Assembly: GCA_003554845.1 (NCBI GenBank)
Contig: PWHK01000012.1
Location: 1 to 51,863, forward strand
Reading direction: 5' to 3'
Length of the DNA stretch: 51,863 nt
From: Candidatus Aenigmatarchaeota archaeon
GTDB taxonomy: Archaea; Aenigmatarchaeota; Aenigmatarchaeia; PWEA01
Both the position numbers and the translations under genes were made by a program. Below the pieces are notes generated by a model. It was not told the origin of the DNA, searched no databases, and saw nothing but the letters and a program-made list of their open reading frames with translations. Shown piece by piece: positions 10,211-19,829 of the stretch. Positions within the stretch are counted from its first letter, which is position 1, and each line of letters begins with the position of its first letter.

Positions 10211-10341
10211 GGAATCACCTCCTTAACCTACTAGGTAAAATGTACATTAGACAATTTTTAAATATTACGTTCGACATCTGTTTTAATATGTCCGTGGGTT
10301 TTAAGTTTATTCCACGATAAATTCAAGAAAGAGGGTTTGGT

Positions 10342-11580
10342 ATGGCTTTGAACAAAAAAGGAAAGATAATCAAGGATCCTGTACACGGCTTTATGGATCT
10401 CAACAGGATGCAGGTTGAACTTCTCTCACAGCCTGAAGTACAGAGAATGACATGGATCAAACAACTGGGACTTGGTCTTCTTGTATATCCAGGTGGCCAC
10501 CACACAAGATTGGAACACTGTATAGGAACATCATATCTTTGCAGTAGAATAGCCAAGAACCTTGAAATCGATGTTCAGGAGAAAAAGCTACTGGAAGCAG
10601 CAGGAATGCTCCACGACATAGGGCATCCACCCTTTAGCCACACTATAGAAGAGATAATGGAAAAAAACCACGTAGAAGCAACAAAAAACCTCATACTTGG
10701 TAAGGAAAACATCGGTGATCCAAACTCGGGTAATATACCAGAAGTTCTTAGAAGCTATGATCTGGATCCCCGTGATGTAGCCGATCTTGTAACAGGAAGC
10801 TTCCGAGGTAACAAGTATCTCGGTGATATTATCGATTCACAGATGGATGCCGATCAGCTGGACTATCTGGCCAGGGATGCACACCATACAGGAGTTTCGT
10901 ACGGATCGATAGAAACCGACTGGATAATAAACGTAATGGGAATAGACGGCGGAAGGCTTACCTATAGAGAAAAGGGAATCGATGCCCTCGAAGACTGTAT
11001 AATTGCAAGGGACCATATGTACTCCAGCGTCTACTCCCATAAGACATCATCAATAGCCGAAAAGATGCTTCTGAGAGCAGTAGAAAGATATCTGGAAACT
11101 CAGGATAATATGGATAAAAATATATTCTGGATGACAGATGGCGAACTTATGAATACACTTTCCGGATCCAATGCCTTTTCAAAATCCATGGTAGAAAGAA
11201 TCAAGATGAGAAATCTATACAAACAGGTGTACAACATAAATAACACCAATGAAGAGGAGTTAAAAAGATATAGATGTATCTCAGAAAAAGACGAGAAGGA
11301 TATAGAAAGGGAAATCACAGAGCTCTGTGATCTGAATCCCGATACTGTAATTGTCAATAAACGGAAAGATCTTATCTCTGAATTCGAGCCAAGACTACGA
11401 AAGTTTGATATAAGAATATCGTTTCCGGATGGTAGAATTTCCCCCCTAGAAGAGATTTCAACAACGGTGAAATCTTTGAAGAAAAAGGATCCCGTGGGAA
11501 GTCTTTTATCTATCTACGCTGCCCCGGAAAAAAGAGATGAAGTAGGAGAAGTAGCCGAAGAATATATCAAATCTAGTTGA
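10342..11580 (+). CDS. HD-domain phosphohydrolase (SAMHD1/dNTPase-like, COG1078 type)
   Basis: KGKIIKDPVHGFMDLN, HHTRLEHCIGTSYLCSRIA, GMLHDIGHPPFSHTIE, DSQMDADQLDYLARDAHHTGVSYG. Confidence 0.93.
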   Translation: MALNKKGKIIKDPVHGFMDLNRMQVELLSQPEVQRMTWIKQLGLGLLVYPGGHHTRLEHCIGTSYLCSRIAKNLEIDVQEKKLLEAAGMLHDIGHPPFSHTIEEIMEKNHVEATKNLILGKENIGDPNSGNIPEVLRSYDLDPRDVADLVTGSFRGNKYLGDIIDSQMDADQLDYLARDAHHTGVSYGSIETDWIINVMGIDGGRLTYREKGIDALEDCIIARDHMYSSVYSHKTSSIAEKMLLRAVERYLETQDNMDKNIFWMTDGELMNTLSGSNAFSKSMVERIKMRNLYKQVYNINNTNEEELKRYRCISEKDEKDIEREITELCDLNPDTVIVNKRKDLISEFEPRLRKFDIRISFPDGRISPLEEISTTVKSLKKKDPVGSLLSIYAAPEKRDEVGEVAEEYIKSS

Positions 11581-12037
11581 AAAGCTTGCTTCTTAGCTGG
11601 TTTACCTTTTTCTCTGTAAGTTCGTCCTTTGTCTTTTTCATCTTAAGTATAAAATTTCTGAGATCCTGAATATCTATATCGACAGGCATGTTCTTGAGAT
11701 TGTACTGGTTCTCTATTCTCAACTCCTTACTTCTTCTTAATCTACCTGCAACGTCCTCTTGAAACAGTCCCTCGTTCTGGAGGAATTCGACAGCCTCTAT
11801 TGCGCAGTCATGTATCTTTGATCTTATCCCTATCCTATAGAGAACTGCAGAAATGCAGAAATACTCTATATAGTACTTCATTGTTGCAATCCATATTCTT
11901 GAACCGTTGTCAACTATCTTTTGAAGTACTCTCAGACTTTCTTCTGCGTTTTTGAGATAGTCTTCGGCTATATTTTCGCTTGCTTCTGCCATCTCAAGAC
12001 CGTCTTTCTGTCTTTTACACCATTCCAAATTCGCCAT
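11573..12037 (-). CDS. HEPN-domain protein (putative HepT-like toxin)
   Basis: Helical HEPN architecture; YFCISAVLYRIGIRSKIHDCAIEAVEFL contains the R-x3-H type motif (RSKIH). Gene overlaps the MNT gene. Confidence 0.75.
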   Translation of the reverse strand: MANLEWCKRQKDGLEMAEASENIAEDYLKNAEESLRVLQKIVDNGSRIWIATMKYYIEYFCISAVLYRIGIRSKIHDCAIEAVEFLQNEGLFQEDVAGRLRRSKELRIENQYNLKNMPVDIDIQDLRNFILKMKKTKDELTEKKVNQLRSKLFN

Positions 12038-12605
12038 ACATATCACCAAAAATTCTCACAAAGTAGTCAGTTCCACTGAAGATAATATGTTTCTTGTGTA
12101 TCTCCTTGATAAATCTTCTGTCGAGATTATTTTTATCTGACACGCAGACGGTATGAACATGCTTATAGGTCTCACCGAATTTCCTCAGGGTTTTGTCCAT
12201 ATCATCGTCTTTGTCACCTACAACTAGCAAATCTATATCCTCTCCTTCTCTGTTGTTTGCATAAGATCCAAATACAAGAACCCTGACGTCGGACATAAAG
12301 GGAGTCAACATCTCATAGAGTCTTTTGAGAAGCGTTTCCCTTTCGAGAAATCTATCGGTCATTAGTTTTTCGGATATAGAAAGATAATGGAAAGCAAGAT
12401 AACATTCCTCGTTGAGTCTGTATTTTTTGTGCTTACCCCTACCCTCCACCTTTAGAATGTTTTCATCGACAAGCCTATCCACGTATTTTTTGAGAGTCTG
12501 ATGTGGTTTTTCCATCTCCCTTTCAAAATCGGCAAGTATAAGACTTCTCCTGTAGTCGGAGAGGTATGGAAATAAAAGTTCCCACTTAGTAATATTTCTT
12601 ACCAT
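12015..12605 (-). CDS. wHTH-fused minimal nucleotidyltransferase (MNT antitoxin-like)
   Basis: N-terminal winged helix (YVDRLVDENILKVEGRGKHKKYRLNE), then MNT signature RVLVFGSYANNREGEDIDLLVVG. Start ATG at 12605. Confidence 0.8.
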   Translation of the reverse strand: MVRNITKWELLFPYLSDYRRSLILADFEREMEKPHQTLKKYVDRLVDENILKVEGRGKHKKYRLNEECYLAFHYLSISEKLMTDRFLERETLLKRLYEMLTPFMSDVRVLVFGSYANNREGEDIDLLVVGDKDDDMDKTLRKFGETYKHVHTVCVSDKNNLDRRFIKEIHKKHIIFSGTDYFVRIFGDMYGEFGMV

Positions 12606-12627
12606 ATAATATACTTTATTACTGTAT

Positions 12628-13617
12628 CTATTTAAATTTTTTGTTTGTCTTGCCCAGAACAAATATCTCCCTGATGAGATCGCCATGTATCTTTTCTGTA
12701 AATTTGTTCAAAACTTCGAACACACTACCGGTTTCATTCAGTATTTTCTCAAAACCCATGTTACTGGGACAACCTATGACGCATCTCCCGTTGTTTTTCA
12801 ATATACTTTCTATTTCTTTCAATGAAGATCTGTATAGATTTTTTATCCCAACGCTACATACCTTTGCAGATCTACCGTATGGGGGATCGGTTACAACAAC
12901 ATCAAAGGTCCTGTTCCATATTTTACTCAAGTTTTGAACTCTGGACTTTCTAACCTCGCCTTCAACTCCATAGTGCTTCATATTCGTAATGCTTCCCGAA
13001 ACCATATCGTCCTCTGAATCAGATCCGTAGACGTTGTATCCAGCAAGACCCGCCTCCACTAGTATAGTTCCCGTTCCACAAAACGGATCTAAGAGGTCCC
13101 CTCTGGCACCTGAAAGATTTATCCAGCATCTTGCCTCTCTTGGCTTAAGTGAAACCGGTCTCGAGTATGGCTTCATGCCTGACTTCCTCTCCGTGAACTC
13201 GGTCGGATCAAACCTGTGTATTAGTTTACCTACATATATTTTTTCCCCTTTCATCAAAAAATAGAACGTAGTATCGGGGTTATCCAGATCTACGGATTCT
13301 ATATTTGGGTTTAACTCCTCTAGGATTTCTTCCTTCTTTTCTTCTCTGCTACCTGAAAAACCAAGATTTTTAAAACGCGCGGCAAACTTTCCTTCTATGT
13401 ATTTTTCAGGATCAAACGGCAGTTTTTCATCGACACCGAAGCTTCCAAGGCACTTGAGAACCAAATGTGAAAAACCAAGTCTCTCTAACTTTTCGACATC
13501 TTCAACTTCACCAACCACAACCCTTCCATCCCTTTCTTCTATATCAACACCTAAAGCCTTAATCTCTTCGTAGGGCATCTCCGGATGGAACCCACCAACA
13601 AGAATCAAAACCATCAT
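12628..13617 (-). CDS. trmG10: tRNA (guanine(10)-N2)-methyltransferase TrmG10/Trm11 family
   Basis: THUMP-like N-terminus; PYSRPVSLKPREARCWINLSGA, LLDPFCGTGTILVEAGLAG, VVVTDPPYGRSAKV (NPPY-like motif). Confidence 0.9.
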   Translation of the reverse strand: MMVLILVGGFHPEMPYEEIKALGVDIEERDGRVVVGEVEDVEKLERLGFSHLVLKCLGSFGVDEKLPFDPEKYIEGKFAARFKNLGFSGSREEKKEEILEELNPNIESVDLDNPDTTFYFLMKGEKIYVGKLIHRFDPTEFTERKSGMKPYSRPVSLKPREARCWINLSGARGDLLDPFCGTGTILVEAGLAGYNVYGSDSEDDMVSGSITNMKHYGVEGEVRKSRVQNLSKIWNRTFDVVVTDPPYGRSAKVCSVGIKNLYRSSLKEIESILKNNGRCVIGCPSNMGFEKILNETGSVFEVLNKFTEKIHGDLIREIFVLGKTNKKFK

Positions 13618-13626
13618 GAATATCCT

Positions 13627-15306
13627 CTACATCTCTTCTAGCTCGGGAATATTGAGAAGTGAAAGACCATTTGAAAGAACCTGGAGAAATGCATGTACAA
13701 TATTAGCCCGTCTTGTCTCATACTCTGAACCCTCTACTCTGCATTTATGGTAGAACTCGTTGAAAATTTCACACAGTTCGTTTAGATATGTAGCTATCCT
13801 ATGTGGCTCGTATTTTTCAGCAGCCTGCAGAACAGAACTGTGGAATCTCCCCATCTTTCTGGCAAGTCTGAACTCAACTTCTTCCAGGTCATCGTAGTCA
13901 GCAGTATCTGACCTATCAATCTTATCAAGTATCCCACATGCCCTGCTGTAGGAGTACTGTAGGTAAGGACCGGATGAACCCTCGAAGTTCAGTGCTTCGT
14001 CCCATGAAAACTTTATGTTTGTTGTTCTCTTCTTTGAAAGATCGAAGTATTTCAGAGCTCCTGTACCTATCTTCTCTCCAACATCCTCTTTGTTTTCAAG
14101 GTCAGGATTTTTCTCCCTGATTGCTTCGATGGCCTTGTCCCGTGCCCTATCGAGGGCATCCTTAAGCAATATTATATTTCCGCTACGTGTAGAAAGACTA
14201 CCTTCAGGTACAGACATCATTCCAAACTTTATATGAACAAGTTCTTCTATGTCTGCATATCCAAGTTTATCCGCAGCCTTGAAAAGACTTTTGAAATGTC
14301 TTTCTTGGGGATTTCCTACCACATAGAGAGCCCTGTGAAAGCTGTACTCCTGCTTGCGATGTTTTATTGCAGCTAGATCCCTTGTACTGTAGAGAGTACC
14401 CCCATCGCTTCTCTGTATAAGATATGGAGTTTCGTCTCCGTCAAACTCAATTATAATTGATCCATCGACGTCTTCCTTTGCTACTCCCATGTCAACTGCT
14501 TCGTGTATAACTTCGTCTGTCATATCCCCGTAGAACCTTTCGCCTCTCCACGAATCAAAATCTATGTTGAGTCTCGAGTATGTATCCATGAGTCCTTTTT
14601 TTGTATAGTCGGTAAACTTCTTCCAAAGTTCCTCGGCCTCGTCGTCACCATCCTCCAACCTTTTACTCCACATCCTTGCCATATCCTCGATCTCAGTATT
14701 TTTCTCTGCCTCGTCGTGGAACCTCACGTAAAGATCAAGGAGGTAACCAACAGGATCCTCCTTCAGCTTAGATTCTTCTCCCCAGTTTTTGTAGGCGTAG
14801 ATAAGCTTTCCGAACTGTGTACCCATATCGCCCAGGTGGTTTATTCCTATACATCTATACCCAACAAACTCAAGTATCCTTTTAATCGAATCTCCTATTA
14901 TAGTAGATCGCAGATGGCCTATATGCATTGGTTTTCCGACGTTAGGAGAAGAGTAGTCAAGTACTACGGTTTTTTCCCTACCAAAGTCGTAGCTACCGTA
15001 TTTCTCCCCGTCTTCCATTATTCTCTCAACAATCATTTCTGTATAGAGACTTCTGTCCAAAAAGAAGTTTATGAACCCATGGCCTGCTGCCTCTATTTCC
15101 TCGATCACTTCTAGACTTTCTTTGTTTATTTTACCAACTGTTTCCTCTGCAAGTCTATATGGCTCTACATCACGCTGGCTTGCCTCTCTGAGACATGCAT
15201 TAGTTGAATAGTCTCCATGATCAAGTGATTCGGGGACCTCTACCCTGACAACGCCGTCGAGAACAGACTCCAGTTGCTTCTGTATTTTTTCCTCTATTTC
15301 CCTCAT
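13627..15306 (-). CDS. argS: Arginyl-tRNA synthetase
   Basis: 559 aa: SSPNVGKPMHIGHLRSTIIGDSIKRI (HIGH), GMMSVPEGSLSTRSGNIILLKD, C-terminal DALR domain. Confidence 0.97.
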   Translation of the reverse strand: MREIEEKIQKQLESVLDGVVRVEVPESLDHGDYSTNACLREASQRDVEPYRLAEETVGKINKESLEVIEEIEAAGHGFINFFLDRSLYTEMIVERIMEDGEKYGSYDFGREKTVVLDYSSPNVGKPMHIGHLRSTIIGDSIKRILEFVGYRCIGINHLGDMGTQFGKLIYAYKNWGEESKLKEDPVGYLLDLYVRFHDEAEKNTEIEDMARMWSKRLEDGDDEAEELWKKFTDYTKKGLMDTYSRLNIDFDSWRGERFYGDMTDEVIHEAVDMGVAKEDVDGSIIIEFDGDETPYLIQRSDGGTLYSTRDLAAIKHRKQEYSFHRALYVVGNPQERHFKSLFKAADKLGYADIEELVHIKFGMMSVPEGSLSTRSGNIILLKDALDRARDKAIEAIREKNPDLENKEDVGEKIGTGALKYFDLSKKRTTNIKFSWDEALNFEGSSGPYLQYSYSRACGILDKIDRSDTADYDDLEEVEFRLARKMGRFHSSVLQAAEKYEPHRIATYLNELCEIFNEFYHKCRVEGSEYETRRANIVHAFLQVLSNGLSLLNIPELEEM

Positions 15307-15311
15307 TTTAT

Positions 15312-16736
15312 CTATACCAGATCCTTTTCAAAGTACTCTGCCATCTTCTTTCTAAGTCCCTCTTCTTGATCGAATATATGTATCGAATGGTCTGAGGTAG
15401 ATATCGTAAGCCCTTCGCTGATCTTATCTGCAAGGTGTCCTGGTATACCTTCCTTTTTGAGTGCATCTGCGCTATCATCCAGGATGTTTCTCACGAAGTC
15501 AAGGGCATTTGTCCACTCCCTAAAATACTCTGCATACCACTTTCCGTCCTCCACAAGAAGGTTATGTTCACCGCTATATCTCTCTATGAACTTCTTTGAG
15601 TTTCTTCTATCAAATATAGAGGGTCCTTCTCTTTTGTCTACCCTTGCAAGCTCGTCCACCTCAAGCTCAAGTATAATCACACATATATCTCCATTGCTCC
15701 ACACATCCTTTCTGAGAACAACAAAACCCTCCTTATCAAGTATTTTTTCTATTCTCCTACCCATCTTCCACATCTGAGGATAAAGAACATCGTCATGGAC
15801 ATCAGGAGCTCCAAACCTCACAAGCATAAAGTCCGTCCCTCTTCTATCTATCTTTGACTGTAGCTCCTGGAGGGAAAGAGGATGTATATCTTCTCTGAAG
15901 AAGTTCTTCTTTCCTGGATTTTCAACAAACCTCTTTGATATTTTTTTAAACAAAAAGAAGTTCTCATTTGATAGGACCGAGGCCACGTTCCTGTCTTTGT
16001 CCACAGGATCAACAACTATAAGGCCGTCGTCCTTGAACTTCTTCCTTTTCAGATAGTCCTCTGATTTGAAATGTCCCTCGGGATCAACTACTTCACCCGG
16101 ATGCCATTCCGAGGCCTTTTTAACTACTTCTTCGAAGCTGCCGTAGTTTCCTATAAGTACTTCACAGAGATACCCGGAAAATCCCTTTGTTTTAAGATCG
16201 CTTCCATAGAGATCATGCTCCTTTGTAAACTTTTTCAGAAGCCTTACCTCATCCCTCTGGTCTTCATCTAGCTTCTTTTCAACCCACTGGACATGCCATG
16301 GCGTCCTGTCGACGCTGCTCTTTATATTTTTTGGATCCGTGTCATAGGCCGGTACAATATCAACCTTGTATCCGTTTAAAACCCCTTGAATATACGGATG
16401 CTCTGCATATGCCACATCCCACTCACCACCCATGGACTCAACTATCTTTTTTCCAGCTTCCATGCCCCTGCTCTTGAGCTCCTCCATATCCAGTTCCTTA
16501 TCGAACATAAGAAAAAGATCTATATCCTTCTTGCTCTTAAGCCACGTATCCTTTGCAATAGATCCACAGAAAAGAGGCTTATAGTCGTACTCTTCCCTGT
16601 ACCTTTCTCCTGCATCATGAAGTTCTTCACAAGTCTTTTTGAGATCCTTTACCTCACCGAGTTCTGGTTTTATTTCATCGAGAATACTGTTAAGAACTTT
16701 TTTCATAGTATCATGGTTTATTTCTAGTTTTATCAA
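15312..16736 (-). CDS. cca: CCA-adding tRNA nucleotidyltransferase (archaeal class I)
   Basis: LFCGSIAKDTWLKSKKDIDLFLMFDKELD; VDIVPAYDTDPKNIKSSVDRTPWHVQWVEKKL; GFSGYLCEVLIGNYGSFEEVVKKASEW. Confidence 0.96.
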   Translation of the reverse strand: MIKLEINHDTMKKVLNSILDEIKPELGEVKDLKKTCEELHDAGERYREEYDYKPLFCGSIAKDTWLKSKKDIDLFLMFDKELDMEELKSRGMEAGKKIVESMGGEWDVAYAEHPYIQGVLNGYKVDIVPAYDTDPKNIKSSVDRTPWHVQWVEKKLDEDQRDEVRLLKKFTKEHDLYGSDLKTKGFSGYLCEVLIGNYGSFEEVVKKASEWHPGEVVDPEGHFKSEDYLKRKKFKDDGLIVVDPVDKDRNVASVLSNENFFLFKKISKRFVENPGKKNFFREDIHPLSLQELQSKIDRRGTDFMLVRFGAPDVHDDVLYPQMWKMGRRIEKILDKEGFVVLRKDVWSNGDICVIILELEVDELARVDKREGPSIFDRRNSKKFIERYSGEHNLLVEDGKWYAEYFREWTNALDFVRNILDDSADALKKEGIPGHLADKISEGLTISTSDHSIHIFDQEEGLRKKMAEYFEKDLV

Positions 16737-16970
16737 TAAAAAACTAACTTTTTTCTATAAACGACAATCAACGAAAAAAACAAAGCTTTAAATACCACCA
16801 AAAGAACATATTTATAATCAGATATGTTCGAGTATACAAATTTTTTTATATAACCTACGAATTACTCCTTGAAAGTAAATACATCAACCCAAACTTTTAA
16901 ATAGTAGAAAAACGAAGTTATTGTTGATTACTACCAAACAGTAAAAAAATGTAAAGAAAATTTTGATATT

Positions 16971-17924
16971 ATGTCAGGACGTGAAAAAACCGCAAAGACA
17001 CAGAAGATCTGTCCAGAATGTGGTTCAACAAGTTTTGGAGAGAATGAATCAAGAGGTGAACTTGTCTGTTCCGAGTGCGGAGAGGTTATAGAAGAGTCCA
17101 TGATCGACATGACACAGGAATGGCGCGCATTCGACCAGGAACAGAGATCGAACAGGGCCAGGACAGGTGCTCCTCTAACACCAACAAAACACGATAAAGG
17201 CGTAACAACCAAGATAGGTAAGGGTCCAGGAGAACTTTTCAAAGTAAACCCAAGTAAAAGGGCCCAGTATTCAAGACTTAAGAAATGGCAATCGAGAATA
17301 GTAGAATCCAAGAACAGGAACCTTTCATTTGCGCTTTCGGAGCTCAAAAGACTGGTTTCATATCTCGGACTTCCTAACTCGGTACACACGGAGGTAGCAA
17401 TACTATACGAAAAGGCCGTAGACAAGGGCCTTGTGAGGGGACGTTCGATGGAGGCCGTGGTTGCTGCACTGATATATGCAGTAGCAAGACAACACAAGAC
17501 GCCAAGAACTTTGGACGAGATAACAGAGGCATCGGGTGTCGATAGGAGGGAGATAGGAAGGACATACAGGTATGTCTGCAGAGAACTTGGAATAAGAATC
17601 CTTCCGTCGCAGCCAGAGGACTACATACCAAGGTTTTCGACAATGCTTGGTCTTTCGGACAAGGCACAGGCCAGAGCTCTCGATATACTGGAAAAGGCAA
17701 AGAGCCATGAGATAACATCGGGTAAGGGACCCGTTGGGGTGGCTGCAGCAGCACTTTACATAGCTGCAGTTCTTACAGGTCAGAAAAAGACACAGAGAGA
17801 AGTGGCAGATGTAGTAGATGCAACAGAAGTAACCATCAGAAACAGGTACAAGGAGATAGTAGAAACACTAGGTATTGAGGACGAAGTAGAGAAAAAGGTC
17901 AAGGAAGACGACAACAAGAACTAG
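16971..17924 (+). CDS. tfb: Transcription initiation factor IIB (TFB)
   Basis: Zn ribbon CPECGSTSFGENESRGELVCSECGEVI, B-finger DMTQEWRAFDQEQRSNRARTGAP, two cyclin repeats. Confidence 0.98.
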   Translation: MSGREKTAKTQKICPECGSTSFGENESRGELVCSECGEVIEESMIDMTQEWRAFDQEQRSNRARTGAPLTPTKHDKGVTTKIGKGPGELFKVNPSKRAQYSRLKKWQSRIVESKNRNLSFALSELKRLVSYLGLPNSVHTEVAILYEKAVDKGLVRGRSMEAVVAALIYAVARQHKTPRTLDEITEASGVDRREIGRTYRYVCRELGIRILPSQPEDYIPRFSTMLGLSDKAQARALDILEKAKSHEITSGKGPVGVAAAALYIAAVLTGQKKTQREVADVVDATEVTIRNRYKEIVETLGIEDEVEKKVKEDDNKN

Positions 17925-17963
17925 GTCCTTAAAAAAATCAATTAAAACGTGGGGGTGTCCAAT

Positions 17964-18164
17964 ATGAAAAATCTAAAGGAAGCCGTTAAAGTCAAGAAGC
18001 CAACTGTTGTTAGAGAAGGGGACACTGTGGAAGAGTGTTTCATGTACGAGGGCATGAAGGAGTGTTTCGACAACAGATGTTTCTGGAAGAGAAGGGGAGA
18101 ATGTCCTATAGCAAAGGCCCTAAACGATGAGCCGAATGAAGAAACTGCAGTTGAAGCATGGTAG
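17964..18164 (+). CDS. Small four-cysteine protein downstream of tfb
   Basis: MKNLKEAVKVKKPTVVREGDTVEECFMYEGMKECFDNRCFWKRRGECPIAKAL...; SD-like GGGGGTG upstream. Confidence 0.75.
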   Translation: MKNLKEAVKVKKPTVVREGDTVEECFMYEGMKECFDNRCFWKRRGECPIAKALNDEPNEETAVEAW

Positions 18165-19238
18165 CTATTTTATCATTTCAACTACTTTATCGAAGGGGGC
18201 CTCTGTCTTAACTGCAGTGGGTGAGTAAACTGATTTTTTTGTTTTGTATCCACACTCACAAAGCCTCTCTATTATACTTTCAGTTTTCTTCACAGGAATA
18301 GTATGCTTTTTTGCTATGTAGTGGATATCGTGGTGGTAAGGAACTTCCATATCTTCGGTTAAATTGTTCACCATCTCGGACTCTTCGTCAAATCCTCTCT
18401 TTCCACATTCTTCGGCCACGGCCCTACAAAAGTTCTGATTGTTGAGTTTTCCCATGTAAACATTGACAACCTCTGTCTGATTTCCACAATACTTGCAGTT
18501 TTTGTAGAAACCACTGTCTCTCCAACCACAGCTAAAGCAGTGGGATATATATCCAAAGTTTCTGAAGTTTTCCTGTACTTCTTTTCCACCCTTTGCAACC
18601 TTACCAAAAATACGCGCATAGTGTTCTCTGAAGTAGCATATCTTCGGGTAGAATGTCTTCTTGTAGCGACCCAGACTTTCTATCACAGCCGAGACCAAAA
18701 TACGGAGACCAAGTTCCTTGTTGTAACCTGTTTTCATACTTTTTCTACCGTATCTCCGTCTGGAAACACGGGGGTATGTACCGAAAAAGGAGGATGTATC
18801 GGTGGCAGTTACTCCGATGAGACCCCCGCTCCTGATTGAACCTGCAGCTGAATCCAAGAACTCGGCAGGTGATCCAAAGGGATCCAGATCTATAAAGTCA
18901 AAGTCCTCTTCACGCAGAAGAACTGCTGCATCTTTGTTTCTTATCTCTCCACAGAGGCTGTTTTTTCTCATATTGTCATGTATAAGTCTACTTGCCTTCA
19001 AGTTTGCATCGTTCAACCAGACCTCCGAAGCATCGGCCTCCTTTTTGTATCTTATACCCCTAATACCCGAGGCAGAAAGAGCATCACATACTTTCCGAGG
19101 ACCAAAAACAGAAACAACGACCACGGATAAATTCCTATCAAACTCCATCTTTGGATTGTAGAAGACCTCCTTATCATAGGATCTTCCTTCGTGGACTTCT
19201 ATCTCAACGTCTCCTTCCTTGATATTTTCCATACCCAT
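18165..19238 (-). CDS. trm1: tRNA (guanine(26)-N2)-dimethyltransferase Trm1
   Basis: FYNPKMEFDRNLSVVVVS, LSASGIRGIRYKKEAD, FDFIDLDPFGSPAEFLDSA, GGLIGVTATDTSSFFGTYPRVSRRRYG. Confidence 0.95.
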   Translation of the reverse strand: MGMENIKEGDVEIEVHEGRSYDKEVFYNPKMEFDRNLSVVVVSVFGPRKVCDALSASGIRGIRYKKEADASEVWLNDANLKASRLIHDNMRKNSLCGEIRNKDAAVLLREEDFDFIDLDPFGSPAEFLDSAAGSIRSGGLIGVTATDTSSFFGTYPRVSRRRYGRKSMKTGYNKELGLRILVSAVIESLGRYKKTFYPKICYFREHYARIFGKVAKGGKEVQENFRNFGYISHCFSCGWRDSGFYKNCKYCGNQTEVVNVYMGKLNNQNFCRAVAEECGKRGFDEESEMVNNLTEDMEVPYHHDIHYIAKKHTIPVKKTESIIERLCECGYKTKKSVYSPTAVKTEAPFDKVVEMIK

Positions 19239-19286
19239 AGATTCGAACCTGGAGTTTAAAGAAGTTTACCGGATAAAGAACATGGT

Positions 19287-19715
19287 TTAAAACTCGGGAT
19301 ATTCTGTTGGCGAGAAACCTGATCTGTACTCCTCCTCTATATCACTGTAGTTGTCTATTACCCCTTTCATCTTCTTTTCTATGCTTTCCCTGTCGACAGA
19401 TTCAACATATATTTCTTCTATATCATAGTCCTTGAATGAATCTTTCTCAATGAAAAGTCCGAGATGATAGGATTCTCCATCTTCAAGTTCCTTGTCTTCA
19501 TCACGTATCTCAAGCGAACAGTCGGAAAGATAGTGGTTACCCAACCTCTCGTATCTCACCTTGAGACCCGGAAGATCCAGTTTTGTTCTACTTGAATTCA
19601 TGACAAGGCTTTCGACTGCATTGAAGAACTCCTTATATAGTGGGTCATTCATCTTAAACCCAAACTTCGGACAGTTACACCCATCAACATCGTCGGTTGT
19701 TTCCTTTCCTTTCAT
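19287..19715 (-). CDS. Hypothetical protein
   Basis: 142 aa acidic ORF; no family recognised. Confidence 0.65.
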   Translation of the reverse strand: MKGKETTDDVDGCNCPKFGFKMNDPLYKEFFNAVESLVMNSSRTKLDLPGLKVRYERLGNHYLSDCSLEIRDEDKELEDGESYHLGLFIEKDSFKDYDIEEIYVESVDRESIEKKMKGVIDNYSDIEEEYRSGFSPTEYPEF

Positions 19716-19829
19716 ACATCGATATTACCAGTTAAATTTTATATATCTTGAAAAACCCCGGAACTAACCAGAATTATCCATTTAGTTGACATAGGTAATT
19801 CTTTTCCATAATTAATTAGGATCGGTCTA

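Noticed and set aside
16740-16970. Possible small RNA upstream of tfb (two TTTAAATA boxes and a T-run)
   Set aside because: AT-rich intergenic DNA makes such boxes common; no convincing secondary structure seen.
17374-17754. Minus-strand ORFs antisense to tfb
   Set aside because: Overlap the unambiguous TFB gene; shadow ORFs.
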